In this document: piece after piece, positions 16,669-26,774 of the stretch
Layout of the letters: every line of letters begins with the position of its first letter
Position numbering within the stretch: position 1 is the first letter of the stretch
NCBI RefSeq assembly: GCF_000166335.1
Contig: NC_014657.1
Coordinates: 1,904,501-1,968,500 of the forward strand
Length of the DNA: 64,000 nt
From: Caldicellulosiruptor owensensis OL
GTDB taxonomy: Bacteria > Bacillota > Thermoanaerobacteria > Caldicellulosiruptorales > Caldicellulosiruptoraceae
Reading direction: 5' to 3'
The notes under the pieces: model-generated
What the model saw: only the letters and a program-made list of their open reading frames with translations
Told to the model about the DNA's origin: nothing
Database searches by the model: none
Made by a program: the position numbers and the translations under genes

Positions 16669-18499
16669 TACAAATTCCCCCTCGAAAAGAAGCTACACCG
16701 CAACCTGTACATCTTTCAAAACACGAACTTGTAGTTTTTGATTCATATGCCCAAAGACACTCTTTCTTTAAAAACTCCTTGGTTACACCTGTGTCGATAA
16801 TGTCCCATGGCAAAACCTCGTCAAAGTCCCTTTTTCGGTCAGAGTAAAATCTCCAGTCAATATTTTCCAGCCAAAATGCCTTTTCCCATCTTGAAAAGTC
16901 AAAAAATTCACCCCAGTCATCAAACTGACAACCAAGATCAACTGCTCTTTTAATTACTCTTGAAAGCTTTCTGTCACCCCTCGAAAGCACTGCTTCAAGT
17001 TTGCTAAGATAAAAGTCATGCCAATTATACTCAACATCCTTTACTCTTTTTAAATTCTCCTTTAAAAGCTTCATTTTTCTTTGCATATTTTCAATGCTAT
17101 CCTGTGCCTCCCACTGAAACGGCGTGTGGGGTTTTGGCACAAAAAAGGATGTGGACACCGTTATTCTAACCTTCTTTTTAAGCCCAATATCTTTGTAAAT
17201 CTCCCTTATATTCTTTGCTATTGTATATATCCCTATAATATCTTCATCTTTTTCAAGAGGAAGACCAAGCATAAAATAAAGTTTTATATTCTGGAACCCT
17301 CTTTCGAACGCAAGTTTGACTGTAGAGTATATATCCTCTTCTTTTATATTTTTGTTTATAACATCTCTCAGCCTCTGCGTTCCAGCTTCTGGTGCAAATG
17401 TTAGTGTAGGTTTTCTCACCTTTTCAACCTCTTTTAAAAGGTCTAAAGAGGTTGAATCAAGTCTCAAAGAGGGAAGAGATATATTCACTTTTTTATCTTC
17501 AGCAAACTTCAAAATCTCTCTTGCAATCTCATCTATATTGGGATAATCACTTGTACTCAAAGACACAAGTGATATTTCATTACACCCGCAATTTTCAACA
17601 AGCTCTTTTGCATACTGTACAACCTTCTCAGCACTTCTGAACCTGACCGGTCTGTATATCACACCTGCCTGGCAAAACCTGCATCCCCTTCCACATCCCC
17701 TGAAAATCTCCAAGGTTATTCTGTCATGTACAACTTCTATAAGAGGGGTTATCATCTTTGTTGGAAAATAGCTTGTATCCAAATCTTTTACAATTCTCTT
17801 TCTTACCTTTGGCGGCACATTTTCTGATACAGGTGTTATAGATTTTATGGTTCCATCGGGGTTATACCCTACATTGTAAAGTAAAGGAACGTAACATCCT
17901 TCAATAGCCGCACATTCATGCAAAAACTCTTCTTTTGCCATGTTAGAAAATTTATATTTTTTATAAAGGTCAATTATCTCCAAAATGACCTCTTCACCTT
18001 CACCAATCACAAACACATCTATAAACTCCCAAAGAGGCTCTGGATTATATGTGCATGGACCTCCTGCAATCACAATTGGCATTCCCTTTTCTCTTTTTTT
18101 ACTCTCAAGAGGAAGACCACAAAGATAAAGCATTTTCAAAACATTTGTATAACTCATTTCATATGAAAGAGAAAAACCTATTATATCAAACTCATCAAGT
18201 TCAGTAAAAGTCTCAAGCGAAAATAATTTCATCCCCTCTTTCTGCATTTTCTTTTGCATATCAACCCACGGCATAAAAGCCCTCTCACAGTAAACATCTT
18301 CTCTTTCATTCAAAAGATGATATAAAATCTTAAGCCCCAAGTTAGACATACCAATTTCATACACATCAGGAAAGCAAATTGCAAACCTGATATCAACCTT
18401 CTCAGGCTCTTTCTTTACTATGTTTATTTCGTTGCCAATATATCTTCCCGGTTTTTCCACATCATATAGCAGCTTAAATACCTTGTCTTTTACAATCAC
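16658..18499 (-). CDS. B12-binding-domain radical SAM protein (TIGR03960)
   Basis: A 613-residue radical SAM enzyme. The N-terminal half resembles a cobalamin-binding Rossmann domain. The SAM cluster motif is FRGCGRGCRFC with Cys269, Cys273 and Cys276. Extra Cys at the C-terminus (CFERCTGCG) could bind another cluster. The substrate is unknown; conserved linkage to DUF2344 and RNase G suggests RNA or ribosome modification (inference). Ends in overlap with the DUF2344 gene. Confidence 0.88.
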   Translation of the reverse strand: MIVKDKVFKLLYDVEKPGRYIGNEINIVKKEPEKVDIRFAICFPDVYEIGMSNLGLKILYHLLNEREDVYCERAFMPWVDMQKKMQKEGMKLFSLETFTELDEFDIIGFSLSYEMSYTNVLKMLYLCGLPLESKKREKGMPIVIAGGPCTYNPEPLWEFIDVFVIGEGEEVILEIIDLYKKYKFSNMAKEEFLHECAAIEGCYVPLLYNVGYNPDGTIKSITPVSENVPPKVRKRIVKDLDTSYFPTKMITPLIEVVHDRITLEIFRGCGRGCRFCQAGVIYRPVRFRSAEKVVQYAKELVENCGCNEISLVSLSTSDYPNIDEIAREILKFAEDKKVNISLPSLRLDSTSLDLLKEVEKVRKPTLTFAPEAGTQRLRDVINKNIKEEDIYSTVKLAFERGFQNIKLYFMLGLPLEKDEDIIGIYTIAKNIREIYKDIGLKKKVRITVSTSFFVPKPHTPFQWEAQDSIENMQRKMKLLKENLKRVKDVEYNWHDFYLSKLEAVLSRGDRKLSRVIKRAVDLGCQFDDWGEFFDFSRWEKAFWLENIDWRFYSDRKRDFDEVLPWDIIDTGVTKEFLKKECLWAYESKTTSSCFERCTGCGVASFRGGICIGK

Positions 18500-18536
18500 C
18501 TCTGTATTTCACCTCTTCTTTGTATAAAATACAATA

Positions 18537-18558
18537 AGCTACAGGCTACCCTGTAGCT
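18537..18558 (-). terminator. Terminator downstream of degV
   Basis: AGCTACAGG and CCTGTAGCT form a perfect 9-bp stem with a 4-base loop; TTATTGTATTTTAT follows on the minus strand. It separates the degV unit from the radical SAM operon. Confidence 0.75.
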
Positions 18559-18583
18559 GAAAAATATCATATTTTTAAATTAA

Positions 18584-19426
18584 TCATTCCTCAAAAAATA
18601 TAAAAGCAACCGTACCAGGTCCAACATATGTTCCAATAACACTTCCAATTTGAGTTATAATCAGCTCACCTATTTCAAGTTCTCTTTGAATAATCTTGGC
18701 TTGTTCCTTTGCTTCTTCAATTGTTCCAGCATACGACAGTCCACAGAGCTGTTTAGACAAATCAAGCCCTTTTTTCTTGACCTCTTCAATTATTCTTGGC
18801 AGAGCTCTTTTCATTCCTCTTACCTTATCAAAAGGTTCAACAACACCATCAACCAGATGAAGAATAGGTTTTATATTCAAGATATTTCCCAGAGTAGCTT
18901 TTGCAGGTGAAATTCTTCCACCTTTTTTGAGATACTCTAAAGTTTCAACAGCAAAAAGGTGTCTAATTGTAGTTGTCTTTTTTGTTATTGTTTCAACTAT
19001 CTCTTTTGCGCTCTTGCCTTCATCTGCTAATCTTTTTGCCAAAATTGCTAAAACGCCTGTACCAATTGATGCTGTTTTTCCATCAATGACAAAAATCCTG
19101 TTGCTGTCAAGCATATCTCTTGCAAGACACGCAGAATTAAAAGTCCCTGATAGTTTCGACGAAAGATGTATTGATACTACTTCATTTCCTTTTTCAAGTT
19201 CTTGTTTAAAAACACTTGCAAACTCTTCTGGACTTGGCTGAGAGGTTCTTGGGAGTTCCGGATACTCTACAAGTTTTTTGTAAAAAGTAACCGGGTCAAG
19301 TTCAATCCAATCTTTATAGACTTCATTGCCAAAGTAAACTTTAAGTGGTACCATTTTGATACCATACTCGTTTAAAGTCTGCAAACTTAAATCACAGGTC
19401 GAATCTGTAATTATACTGACACCCAT
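18584..19426 (-). CDS. DegV family (fatty-acid-binding) protein
   Basis: A 280-residue DegV-fold protein with TDSTCDLS near residue 7 and the TSQPSPEEF stretch near 80. Family members bind a fatty acid in a pocket between two domains, and related FakB proteins present it to the FakA kinase. No fakA lies beside it, so a FakB role is only possible. It ends an operon after trmL and cheX and is followed by a terminator. Confidence 0.9.
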   Translation of the reverse strand: MGVSIITDSTCDLSLQTLNEYGIKMVPLKVYFGNEVYKDWIELDPVTFYKKLVEYPELPRTSQPSPEEFASVFKQELEKGNEVVSIHLSSKLSGTFNSACLARDMLDSNRIFVIDGKTASIGTGVLAILAKRLADEGKSAKEIVETITKKTTTIRHLFAVETLEYLKKGGRISPAKATLGNILNIKPILHLVDGVVEPFDKVRGMKRALPRIIEEVKKKGLDLSKQLCGLSYAGTIEEAKEQAKIIQRELEIGELIITQIGSVIGTYVGPGTVAFIFFEE

Positions 19427-19454
19427 TCAAAAATCCCCCTTTTATTGCCCACTA

Positions 19455-19919
19455 CTACACCAAATTTGGAAAACCAAGCTGTCTTAGTGCCTCGTAAAGA
19501 ACAATAGCAACCGAATTTGAAAGATTCAGACTCCTCACATCACTTATCATAGGTATTCTATAAGTCCTGTGTATATTCTGTTCAATTAACCACCGAGGAA
19601 GACCAGCTGTTTCCTTTCCGAACATAAGATAGCAGTTATCCTCGTAAGGTGCCTGTGTATAGTATTGTTTGCCTTTGGTAGAATAATAGAAAATGTTTGC
19701 TCCTCTGTTCTTTTCAAAAAAATCATTCAGATCTCTATATATCTTTACATCCAAATACTGCCAGTAATCAAGGCCTGCTCTTTTTAAATATTTATCTTCC
19801 AAAGAAAAACCAAGTGGTTCTATAAGATGAAGCTTACTTCCTGTGCACGCACATGTTCTTGCTATATTTCCTGTGTTGTATGGAATCTCAGGCTCATGCA
19901 ACACTATATTTATTGGCAT
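19455..19919 (-). CDS. trmL: tRNA (cytidine(34)-2'-O)-methyltransferase
   Basis: A compact SPOUT methyltransferase (154 residues). It is expected to 2'-O-methylate the wobble base of tRNA-Leu isoacceptors. The trefoil-knot features are present: MFGKETAGLP near 98 and IPMISDVRSLNLSNSVAIV near 118, with the conserved Asn-Leu-Ser-Asn. It lies between cheX and degV; that neighbourhood gives no extra functional hint. Confidence 0.92.
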   Translation of the reverse strand: MPINIVLHEPEIPYNTGNIARTCACTGSKLHLIEPLGFSLEDKYLKRAGLDYWQYLDVKIYRDLNDFFEKNRGANIFYYSTKGKQYYTQAPYEDNCYLMFGKETAGLPRWLIEQNIHRTYRIPMISDVRSLNLSNSVAIVLYEALRQLGFPNLV

Positions 19920-19952
19920 TTTTTGAAAAACAACTCTCCCCCCTTCTACTAT

Positions 19953-20429
19953 TTAGTTTTCCATAAATGCAACATCCATATCAATTTTATCACCGTTGTC
20001 AAGTAAAAGTGGCACACATATATTTATCATTTTTGTTGTGCTGAGAGTCATGTTCTCACCTATTAAAATTGAAGGGGGTGTTATTTCAACCTTAAGACCT
20101 TTTTGAGAAAACAGCGTTGATGTGTTCCCCATAATCATGTTTGCCATCTCGCCAATCGCACTTTTTGCAAGTTCATCAAAGCTTGATACAGGAAAACCTC
20201 CCATCATCATTGAAGCAATTTTCTTTGCAGTATCGATTGACATGCAAAAATTAACCTGACCTTTGATATTACCTGTCATTCCAATAATAACAACAACCTG
20301 ATTAACTTTGTATGTAGGTTCTTTAACATACACCTTCCCAAGCTTAAAGTCAATGTTTGCAACCTGTTTTAATACCTGCTGACTTGCCTGAATAAATGGA
20401 TTGATGTACTCAACATTTACACTTGCCAT
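19953..20429 (-). CDS. cheX: Chemotaxis phosphatase CheX
   Basis: A 158-residue CheC/CheX-fold protein. It probably dephosphorylates CheY-P. The acidic-amide active motif ExxN is present once, as AIGEMANMIMGN, which is the CheX pattern (CheC and FliY have two). It lies outside the flagellar run, between a DUF362 gene and trmL. With CheC and FliY the window encodes three phosphatases of this fold. Confidence 0.88.
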   Translation of the reverse strand: MASVNVEYINPFIQASQQVLKQVANIDFKLGKVYVKEPTYKVNQVVVIIGMTGNIKGQVNFCMSIDTAKKIASMMMGGFPVSSFDELAKSAIGEMANMIMGNTSTLFSQKGLKVEITPPSILIGENMTLSTTKMINICVPLLLDNGDKIDMDVAFMEN

Positions 20430-20489
20430 TTTCCTTGCCTTGCCATTCTGCCACTTTATTTAGCAGAATACAAGACCTTCCTCCTTTCA

Positions 20490-21617
20490 TCATTTTAGTA
20501 TTTTCTCAAATAAAAATGATCTTTTGATTTTTATAGCCTTTGCAGGACAAAGTTCGTGACAGCAGTAACACCTTATACATTTTTTTAAATCAACATATGC
20601 TTTCCTGCTCTTCATTTCAATAGCCTGGGCAGGACAAGTATTGAAACACTCCGCACAACCAATACAAATATTTTTGTCAAAAACTGGCTTTGGTGAAAGA
20701 AAACCATCTAAAAAACTTGCCAAAAAATGTGGTAGTCTACCTTTCACAAAAGATATCTCGGGTCTTAACACAAGTTCAAAACTTGATGGAGCTACATCCT
20801 CAATCCTCTCACCAACAACCTCAATCTCCTCAGGCTTTAAAAATCCTTTCTCCTTTGCCACCTCCAAAAGAGGAACATCTTTTATGTCAAGCCCAATAAT
20901 CTTGCAGGCAACATAATCCAAAGCAATGGCATCTTCAGATATTAGCAAAATTCCTAACTTTTTGGGTTTGCCTGCTGATGGTCCTTCTCCTTCCATTGCC
21001 ACAATCCCATCCATAATGTTTAGCACTGGCTTTGCCACCGTCAAGATTTCAAGTAGCATCTCCATAAATCTTCTAACATCCTGGAACCTAAAATGCATCT
21101 CTGCTTTCTGTCCACCAGGGACAAGTCCAAACAGGTTCTTAACAGCGCCTGTGTAGACTGCCATCTGATGAGTTTTTAGTTTTGGAAGATTCACAATCCC
21201 CTGGCTTTTAAAGTATGGGGATATCAATGAAAGTTTCTTGAAAGCTGTATTTTCAACATCAAGGTCTTCGTAAGATGTATCATAGTTCAAGTAAACATTT
21301 TCAAGCTTTTCAAGCTCTTTTATCCCTGCAGCCTGGTATATACTTTCAAGCCTCTTTTTAGTATATGGACCGCCCGGACTGTCGGCTATGATGATTCTGT
21401 TTGCTTTTTCTTTTATAACCTCCACTGTCGCCTGAACAACAGCAGGGTGGGTAGTAACAGCATCTTCCGGTCTTTTCTTCATAAGAAGATTCGGTTTTAC
21501 AAGCACGCAGTCTTTGCGATCAAGCTCAAATTCTATCAGATTTATACCCTTTAAAATTGCGTTTTTCACATCCTGCACTTCATATGTATCACACTTTACA
21601 ATCGCCACTTTACACAT
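20490..21617 (-). CDS. DUF362 protein with two [4Fe-4S] motifs
   Basis: Residues 1-300 form a DUF362 domain and the C-terminal 70 residues carry two ferredoxin-type clusters (CIGCAECFNTCP and CIRCYCCHELCP). The role is probably electron transfer to an unidentified partner. I use the ATG at 21617 (375 residues), which has GGGGG upstream and overlaps the end of the preceding HAD gene by 8 nt; a start 21 nt further up is possible. Confidence 0.88.
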   Translation of the reverse strand: MCKVAIVKCDTYEVQDVKNAILKGINLIEFELDRKDCVLVKPNLLMKKRPEDAVTTHPAVVQATVEVIKEKANRIIIADSPGGPYTKKRLESIYQAAGIKELEKLENVYLNYDTSYEDLDVENTAFKKLSLISPYFKSQGIVNLPKLKTHQMAVYTGAVKNLFGLVPGGQKAEMHFRFQDVRRFMEMLLEILTVAKPVLNIMDGIVAMEGEGPSAGKPKKLGILLISEDAIALDYVACKIIGLDIKDVPLLEVAKEKGFLKPEEIEVVGERIEDVAPSSFELVLRPEISFVKGRLPHFLASFLDGFLSPKPVFDKNICIGCAECFNTCPAQAIEMKSRKAYVDLKKCIRCYCCHELCPAKAIKIKRSFLFEKILK

Positions 21618-22449
21618 TAATGGTTTCCCCCAAAACAAACTTCTCTATCGCTTTAGCTACCCCGTCATCTTCATATGACTGTGTAACAAAATCTGCTATT
21701 TTTTTGAGCTCTTCAATGGCATTCTCCATTGCAACGCCAAGCCCGGCAAACTCTATCATCTGCAGGTCGTTCTCATTATCACCTATCGCCATTATTTCTT
21801 TTGGGTCTATCCCCAAGTAAGAACAAACAAACTCAAGCGCCCTTTTTTTATTGACACCCTCTTTCATAACCTCCAAAATGTTGGTGTCTGACTTTGTAGT
21901 CTCGACACCTGAGAGCCTTTTTTCTATTATCTCTCTTACGTGGTCTACTTTTTCTACGTCTTTGTCAATAATAACAAATTTAGTAATCAGATTACCACAA
22001 CTTTTAAGGGTTTGTTCAGAATCATCAATTATTATATCAATCCTCTCTTCTTTTGGCAGTTCCCTGTTCTTTTCATAGTAAAATTTAGACGAATAGTCAA
22101 GCCTTCTTGCTATCATTGTGTCCTGAAAATAGTAATGATAATAGATGTCATTTTCTTTGCAAATTCTGGCAATTTCTATACTCTTTTCATTTTCAAGCCC
22201 GACATAGTAGATGTCTTTGTTTTTCTTGAGGTCTCTTACAATTGCTCCGTTGCACGCAACAATGACCTGGTCGTGCAAGCCCAAAACCTTTGCAAAATAC
22301 ATTACGCCTTTGAGAATTCTTCCTGAGCACAAAACAATCTTCACACCTTTTTCTTTTGCAAGCTCAATAGCTTTTTTGTTCCTGTAAGAAATATTTTTGG
22401 TTCTGTCTAAAAGTGTCATGTCAAGGTCAATTGCAATAAGTTTGTACAT
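21610..22449 (-). CDS. HAD-superfamily phosphatase, Cof type
   Basis: A 279-residue relative of the phosphatase at 7893: motif I DLDMTLLD, a LCSGR stretch for motif II and GDNENDLQMIEFAG near 225 for metal binding. One residue of the motif I centre differs (DMT instead of DDT), which still keeps both aspartates. Substrate unknown. First gene of the run HAD-DUF362-cheX-trmL-degV. Confidence 0.88.
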   Translation of the reverse strand: MYKLIAIDLDMTLLDRTKNISYRNKKAIELAKEKGVKIVLCSGRILKGVMYFAKVLGLHDQVIVACNGAIVRDLKKNKDIYYVGLENEKSIEIARICKENDIYYHYYFQDTMIARRLDYSSKFYYEKNRELPKEERIDIIIDDSEQTLKSCGNLITKFVIIDKDVEKVDHVREIIEKRLSGVETTKSDTNILEVMKEGVNKKRALEFVCSYLGIDPKEIMAIGDNENDLQMIEFAGLGVAMENAIEELKKIADFVTQSYEDDGVAKAIEKFVLGETINV

Positions 22450-22510
22450 CTTTAGTTTTCACCTTTTTTAATAGATTTTAAAAAATAATTTGTTACAATT
22501 TATTATATCA

Positions 22511-22544
22511 AAAAAAATAAAGGCTGCCAACAATGGCAGCCTTT
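22511..22544 (-). terminator. Terminator of groES-groEL
   Basis: AAAGGCTGCCA and TGGCAGCCTTT (22519-22529, 22534-22544) form a perfect 11-bp stem with a 4-base loop, followed on the minus strand by ATTTTTTTTG. It starts about ten bases after the groEL stop. Confidence 0.9.
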
Positions 22545-22554
22545 ATTTTTAAAA

Positions 22555-24198
<1,644 letters not shown>

Positions 24199-24205
24199 TC
24201 AATAG

Positions 24206-24493
24206 TTAGTCTTCAATAATTGCCAAGACATCATCTTGTCGAATTATTGTATATTCTTCACCATCAATCTTGATTTCTGTACCAGCATATTTGCTTACAA
24301 TTACCTTATCACCTTTTTTAACAACCATTTCAACTTTTTCACCATCAACAATTCCACCAGGCCCTACTTCAATTACCTCAGCAATTTGCGGCTTTTCCTT
24401 TACAGTATCTGGAAGAACTATCCCGCTTTTTGTTACCTCTTCTCTTTCTTTGAACTTGATGAGTATCCTATCACCAATTGGTCTGATTTTCAT
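24206..24493 (-). CDS. groES: Co-chaperonin GroES
   Basis: The 95-residue lid of the GroEL cage. PIGDRILIK at the start and the mobile loop (VTKSGIVLPDTVKEKPQ) are typical. First gene of the heat-shock operon; its ATG has a GGAGGGG Shine-Dalgarno upstream, and the CIRCE operator lies about 30 nt before the start. Confidence 0.97.
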   Translation of the reverse strand: MKIRPIGDRILIKFKEREEVTKSGIVLPDTVKEKPQIAEVIEVGPGGIVDGEKVEMVVKKGDKVIVSKYAGTEIKIDGEEYTIIRQDDVLAIIED

Positions 24494-24521
24494 TTAACTT
24501 TCCCCTCCTTTATCAAGTTTG

Positions 24522-24548
24522 TTAGCACTCACTTTTGATGAGTGCTAA
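24522..24548 (-). promoter_or_regulatory. CIRCE operator (HrcA site)
   Basis: TTAGCACTC (24522-24530), nine bases, then GAGTGCTAA (24540-24548): a perfect match to the CIRCE inverted repeat bound by the HrcA repressor. It lies between promoter and groES, so heat shock should derepress the operon. hrcA is not in this window. Confidence 0.97.
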
Positions 24549-24559
24549 TCACATTAAAT

Positions 24560-24589
24560 ACTATAGTATATTCTTCCTTTTCTAATCAA
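24560..24589 (-). promoter_or_regulatory. groES promoter
   Basis: TTGATT (24589-24584) and TATAGT (24565-24560) on the minus strand, 18 bases apart, immediately upstream of the CIRCE element. Confidence 0.6.
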
Positions 24590-24713
24590 GTCTGATTTTC
24601 CCCAAAAAAAGCGCACATTATTCAATTTTTATCGAATTTGATGGGAAAAGAAGCAAATATCTTCGTCAAACTTTCATTTTCTTTGCATTGCTCACTTTTT
24701 TACATTATGGAGC

Positions 24714-25562
24714 TCACTCAAGGCCCTGCAAAATCAGCTTACGATACTGGGTAGGACTCAGACCTGTGTACTTTTTAAAAATGTCGTTAAAGCGCTGAAG
24801 TGATGAAAAACCACACATCATGGCAATATTGCTAATCTTTAGATTTGACATGGAGAGATATTCTTTGGCTTTTTCAATCCTCTTTGAAAGCAGATATTCT
24901 TTGGGTAGAACTCCAAAATGATTCTTGAATATCCTTGAGAGACTGCTTTCAGACATGAAAAGCCTTTTTGCTATATCACCCATTTTTATATCTTCCATGT
25001 AATTCTTGTCAATATATTCTTTTATATGTTTTGCAATCAATGAATAGTCGTAATTTTTTATCATCTCCAAACTATTGATTTCTCGGGTTATATATATGAA
25101 GAGCTCCAAACATTTTATATAAAGAAGAATGCTATTTTTGTTTTCTTTTGTTTCTTGAAGTATTAATTCTAAACAAAAGAAAATACTGCTTCTTTTGCGT
25201 ATATGAAAAAAGTAAAATCTATTTGGTATGTTTTCCAAAATATTCAAGAAGCCATAAATCTCTTTCAATTCATCTATTTTAATTCTGCTCTCTGGTTTCA
25301 GATAAAAACCCATTACGACAAACTCAGCCTTGCTGCTACTTGCAACCTCAAACTTGTGTTTGGTGTATGGTTTTATTATCAAAAGATCACCAGCTTTTAA
25401 TTCTATTCTTTCCTCTTCAACCCAAAAATTAATATTTCCTTTCTTTACAAATATAAGTTCATAGTTGTCATGAACATTGTAATCCATCTTCCAGCTATTA
25501 TCATGAACTCTTTCAAGCGTTTTTACAATTACAGGCAAAATATTATTGATCACTTCCAACAT
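24714..25562 (-). CDS. AraC-family transcriptional regulator
   Basis: A 282-residue regulator. Residues 25-110 form a cupin-like sensing domain (NYELIFVKKG, LLIIKPYTKH), and about 180-278 form the paired helix-turn-helix (SESSLSRIFKNHFG and SNIAMMCGFSSLQRFNDIFKKYTG). Such proteins often respond to a sugar or other small ligand. The gene begins 18 nt after the last flagellar-run gene with no terminator between, so it may be co-transcribed with flagellar genes. No sugar operon is adjacent to show its target. Confidence 0.88.
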   Translation of the reverse strand: MLEVINNILPVIVKTLERVHDNSWKMDYNVHDNYELIFVKKGNINFWVEEERIELKAGDLLIIKPYTKHKFEVASSSKAEFVVMGFYLKPESRIKIDELKEIYGFLNILENIPNRFYFFHIRKRSSIFFCLELILQETKENKNSILLYIKCLELFIYITREINSLEMIKNYDYSLIAKHIKEYIDKNYMEDIKMGDIAKRLFMSESSLSRIFKNHFGVLPKEYLLSKRIEKAKEYLSMSNLKISNIAMMCGFSSLQRFNDIFKKYTGLSPTQYRKLILQGLE

Positions 25563-25580
25563 TTTTAAACCCCGCTTGTT

Positions 25581-25901
25581 TCACTTGCAACTTTCATAAA
25601 CAGCATTAAAAATCTCTTCATATGACATTGCTTTTAAAAATGTCACCTTTTTACCCACCAAATGGCCAGAGGACAATTTTTTTTGTTTAAGAAACTTCTC
25701 AAACGAGTCTTTGTCCTGAACAACACCGTTCTTGTAAAGAACATCTGTAAGGTTATCAATACTGTTAATATAAATCTCCACTGTATTATTGAGATTGGAT
25801 AAAACATCCTTAGCACTTGAAATGGTAGCAAAATACATTACACACACACCAAGTACCCATCCAATCCCTATTCCCAGTAGTAAAAACTTGTACCACTTCA
25901 G
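25581..25901 (-). CDS. Small single-pass membrane protein, likely CTG start
   Basis: The frame open to 25901 begins LKWYKFLLLGIGIGWVLG, a basic N-terminus and one transmembrane helix, followed by a soluble part of about 75 residues. No ATG, GTG or TTG precedes the helix in frame. A CTG at 25901 sits behind GGGAGGGAG with 5-6 nt spacing and overlaps the upstream stop (CTGA), so I take it as the start (106 residues). The alternative GTG at 25847 cuts into the helix and has no Shine-Dalgarno. I recognise no domain. It is the last gene of the flagellar run, so a flagellar or chemotaxis role is possible. Confidence 0.6.
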   Translation of the reverse strand: MKWYKFLLLGIGIGWVLGVCVMYFATISSAKDVLSNLNNTVEIYINSIDNLTDVLYKNGVVQDKDSFEKFLKQKKLSSGHLVGKKVTFLKAMSYEEIFNAVYESCK

Positions 25902-26428
25902 ATGCTCTCCCTCCCTACTACCTTTATAGCAAGCTTGACCTCGCCTTTACCAATATTTAGACTCGAGGCAATTTGTTCTACTGTATATCCCTGTTTGTAA
26001 AGCTCAATCACTTTTTTGTAGAGCTCTTCTTTTGAGCGTTTTTTGTTCTCATTTTTCTGCATATCTTTGTTAGATTCAATATAAGCCATCTTTTCTGTAT
26101 AAACTTCGAAATCTGTTGCTTTCCCAATCTTTTTCTCATTCTCTGTATGTTCAGTATTTTCTTTAACTTGCGATATCCTCATATCTAAAATTTCACTTTT
26201 TGCCCATTTTACCTTGTTTTCAATTCTTTCAATTATATAATCTCCAAAACTATCCAGTTCTTCAATAGTATCAATGGCTTCATTTAAAAGCTGTGAAAGA
26301 GTTTTTTGAACCCTTTCTGACTCATGTAGAATCTTCTCTCCTCTCTCTACATCCTTTTTTATTGCCCTCAGTGACCATAATATTAAAATTAGTCCAAAAA
26401 ATATAAATAAAACTATATAGGCATCCAT
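25898..26428 (-). CDS. DUF6115-type membrane-anchored coiled-coil protein
   Basis: A 176-residue protein with an N-terminal membrane helix (YIVLFIFFGLILILWSL), a charged coiled coil (about 25-95), a variable linker and a C-terminal helix-turn-helix-like segment (LYKQGYTVEQIASSLNIGKG near 148). Proteins of this form are found behind flagellar operons of clostridia. The role is not known. The C-terminal part resembles small DNA-binding or sigma-4-type helices, but membrane anchoring makes a classical regulator unlikely. Confidence 0.65.
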   Translation of the reverse strand: MDAYIVLFIFFGLILILWSLRAIKKDVERGEKILHESERVQKTLSQLLNEAIDTIEELDSFGDYIIERIENKVKWAKSEILDMRISQVKENTEHTENEKKIGKATDFEVYTEKMAYIESNKDMQKNENKKRSKEELYKKVIELYKQGYTVEQIASSLNIGKGEVKLAIKVVGRESI

Positions 26429-26458
26429 CTTTTCTTTATCTTCTCCCCTATAAAAACT

Positions 26459-26722
26459 TTATATTCTAACATCAAATCCTTTCTTCTGCTTTTTGGATTT
26501 TTTAGATTCCTGTTTTTCCCTCTCCTGTTTTTGAGAAAGTCTAATCTCAGATGCACTGTCTTTTTCTCTGACTCTTTTCAAATCTTCATCTACTTTTGCC
26601 TGGTTTTTCTGACTATTTATGTGCCTGAGCATATTTTCTTTTTGCTGCTCGCCCAGTACAACCTGCGACACTTCTGTCGATTTGGGATACAAAATCTTTA
26701 CATCAATTGGTCTTATATTCAC
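26459..26722 (-). CDS. Small highly charged protein of the flagellar run
   Basis: An 87-residue protein, begins MNIRPIDVKILYPKST and ends in a stretch dominated by Lys, Glu, Gln and Arg. No signal, membrane helix or known domain. Its place between fapA and a coiled-coil protein is the only hint to function. Probably helical. Confidence 0.65.
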   Translation of the reverse strand: MNIRPIDVKILYPKSTEVSQVVLGEQQKENMLRHINSQKNQAKVDEDLKRVREKDSASEIRLSQKQEREKQESKKSKKQKKGFDVRI

Positions 26723-26774
26723 TTTTTCACCATCTCCCTTTTATCTACAAAAGCATTAAAATTCCATTAATCTT

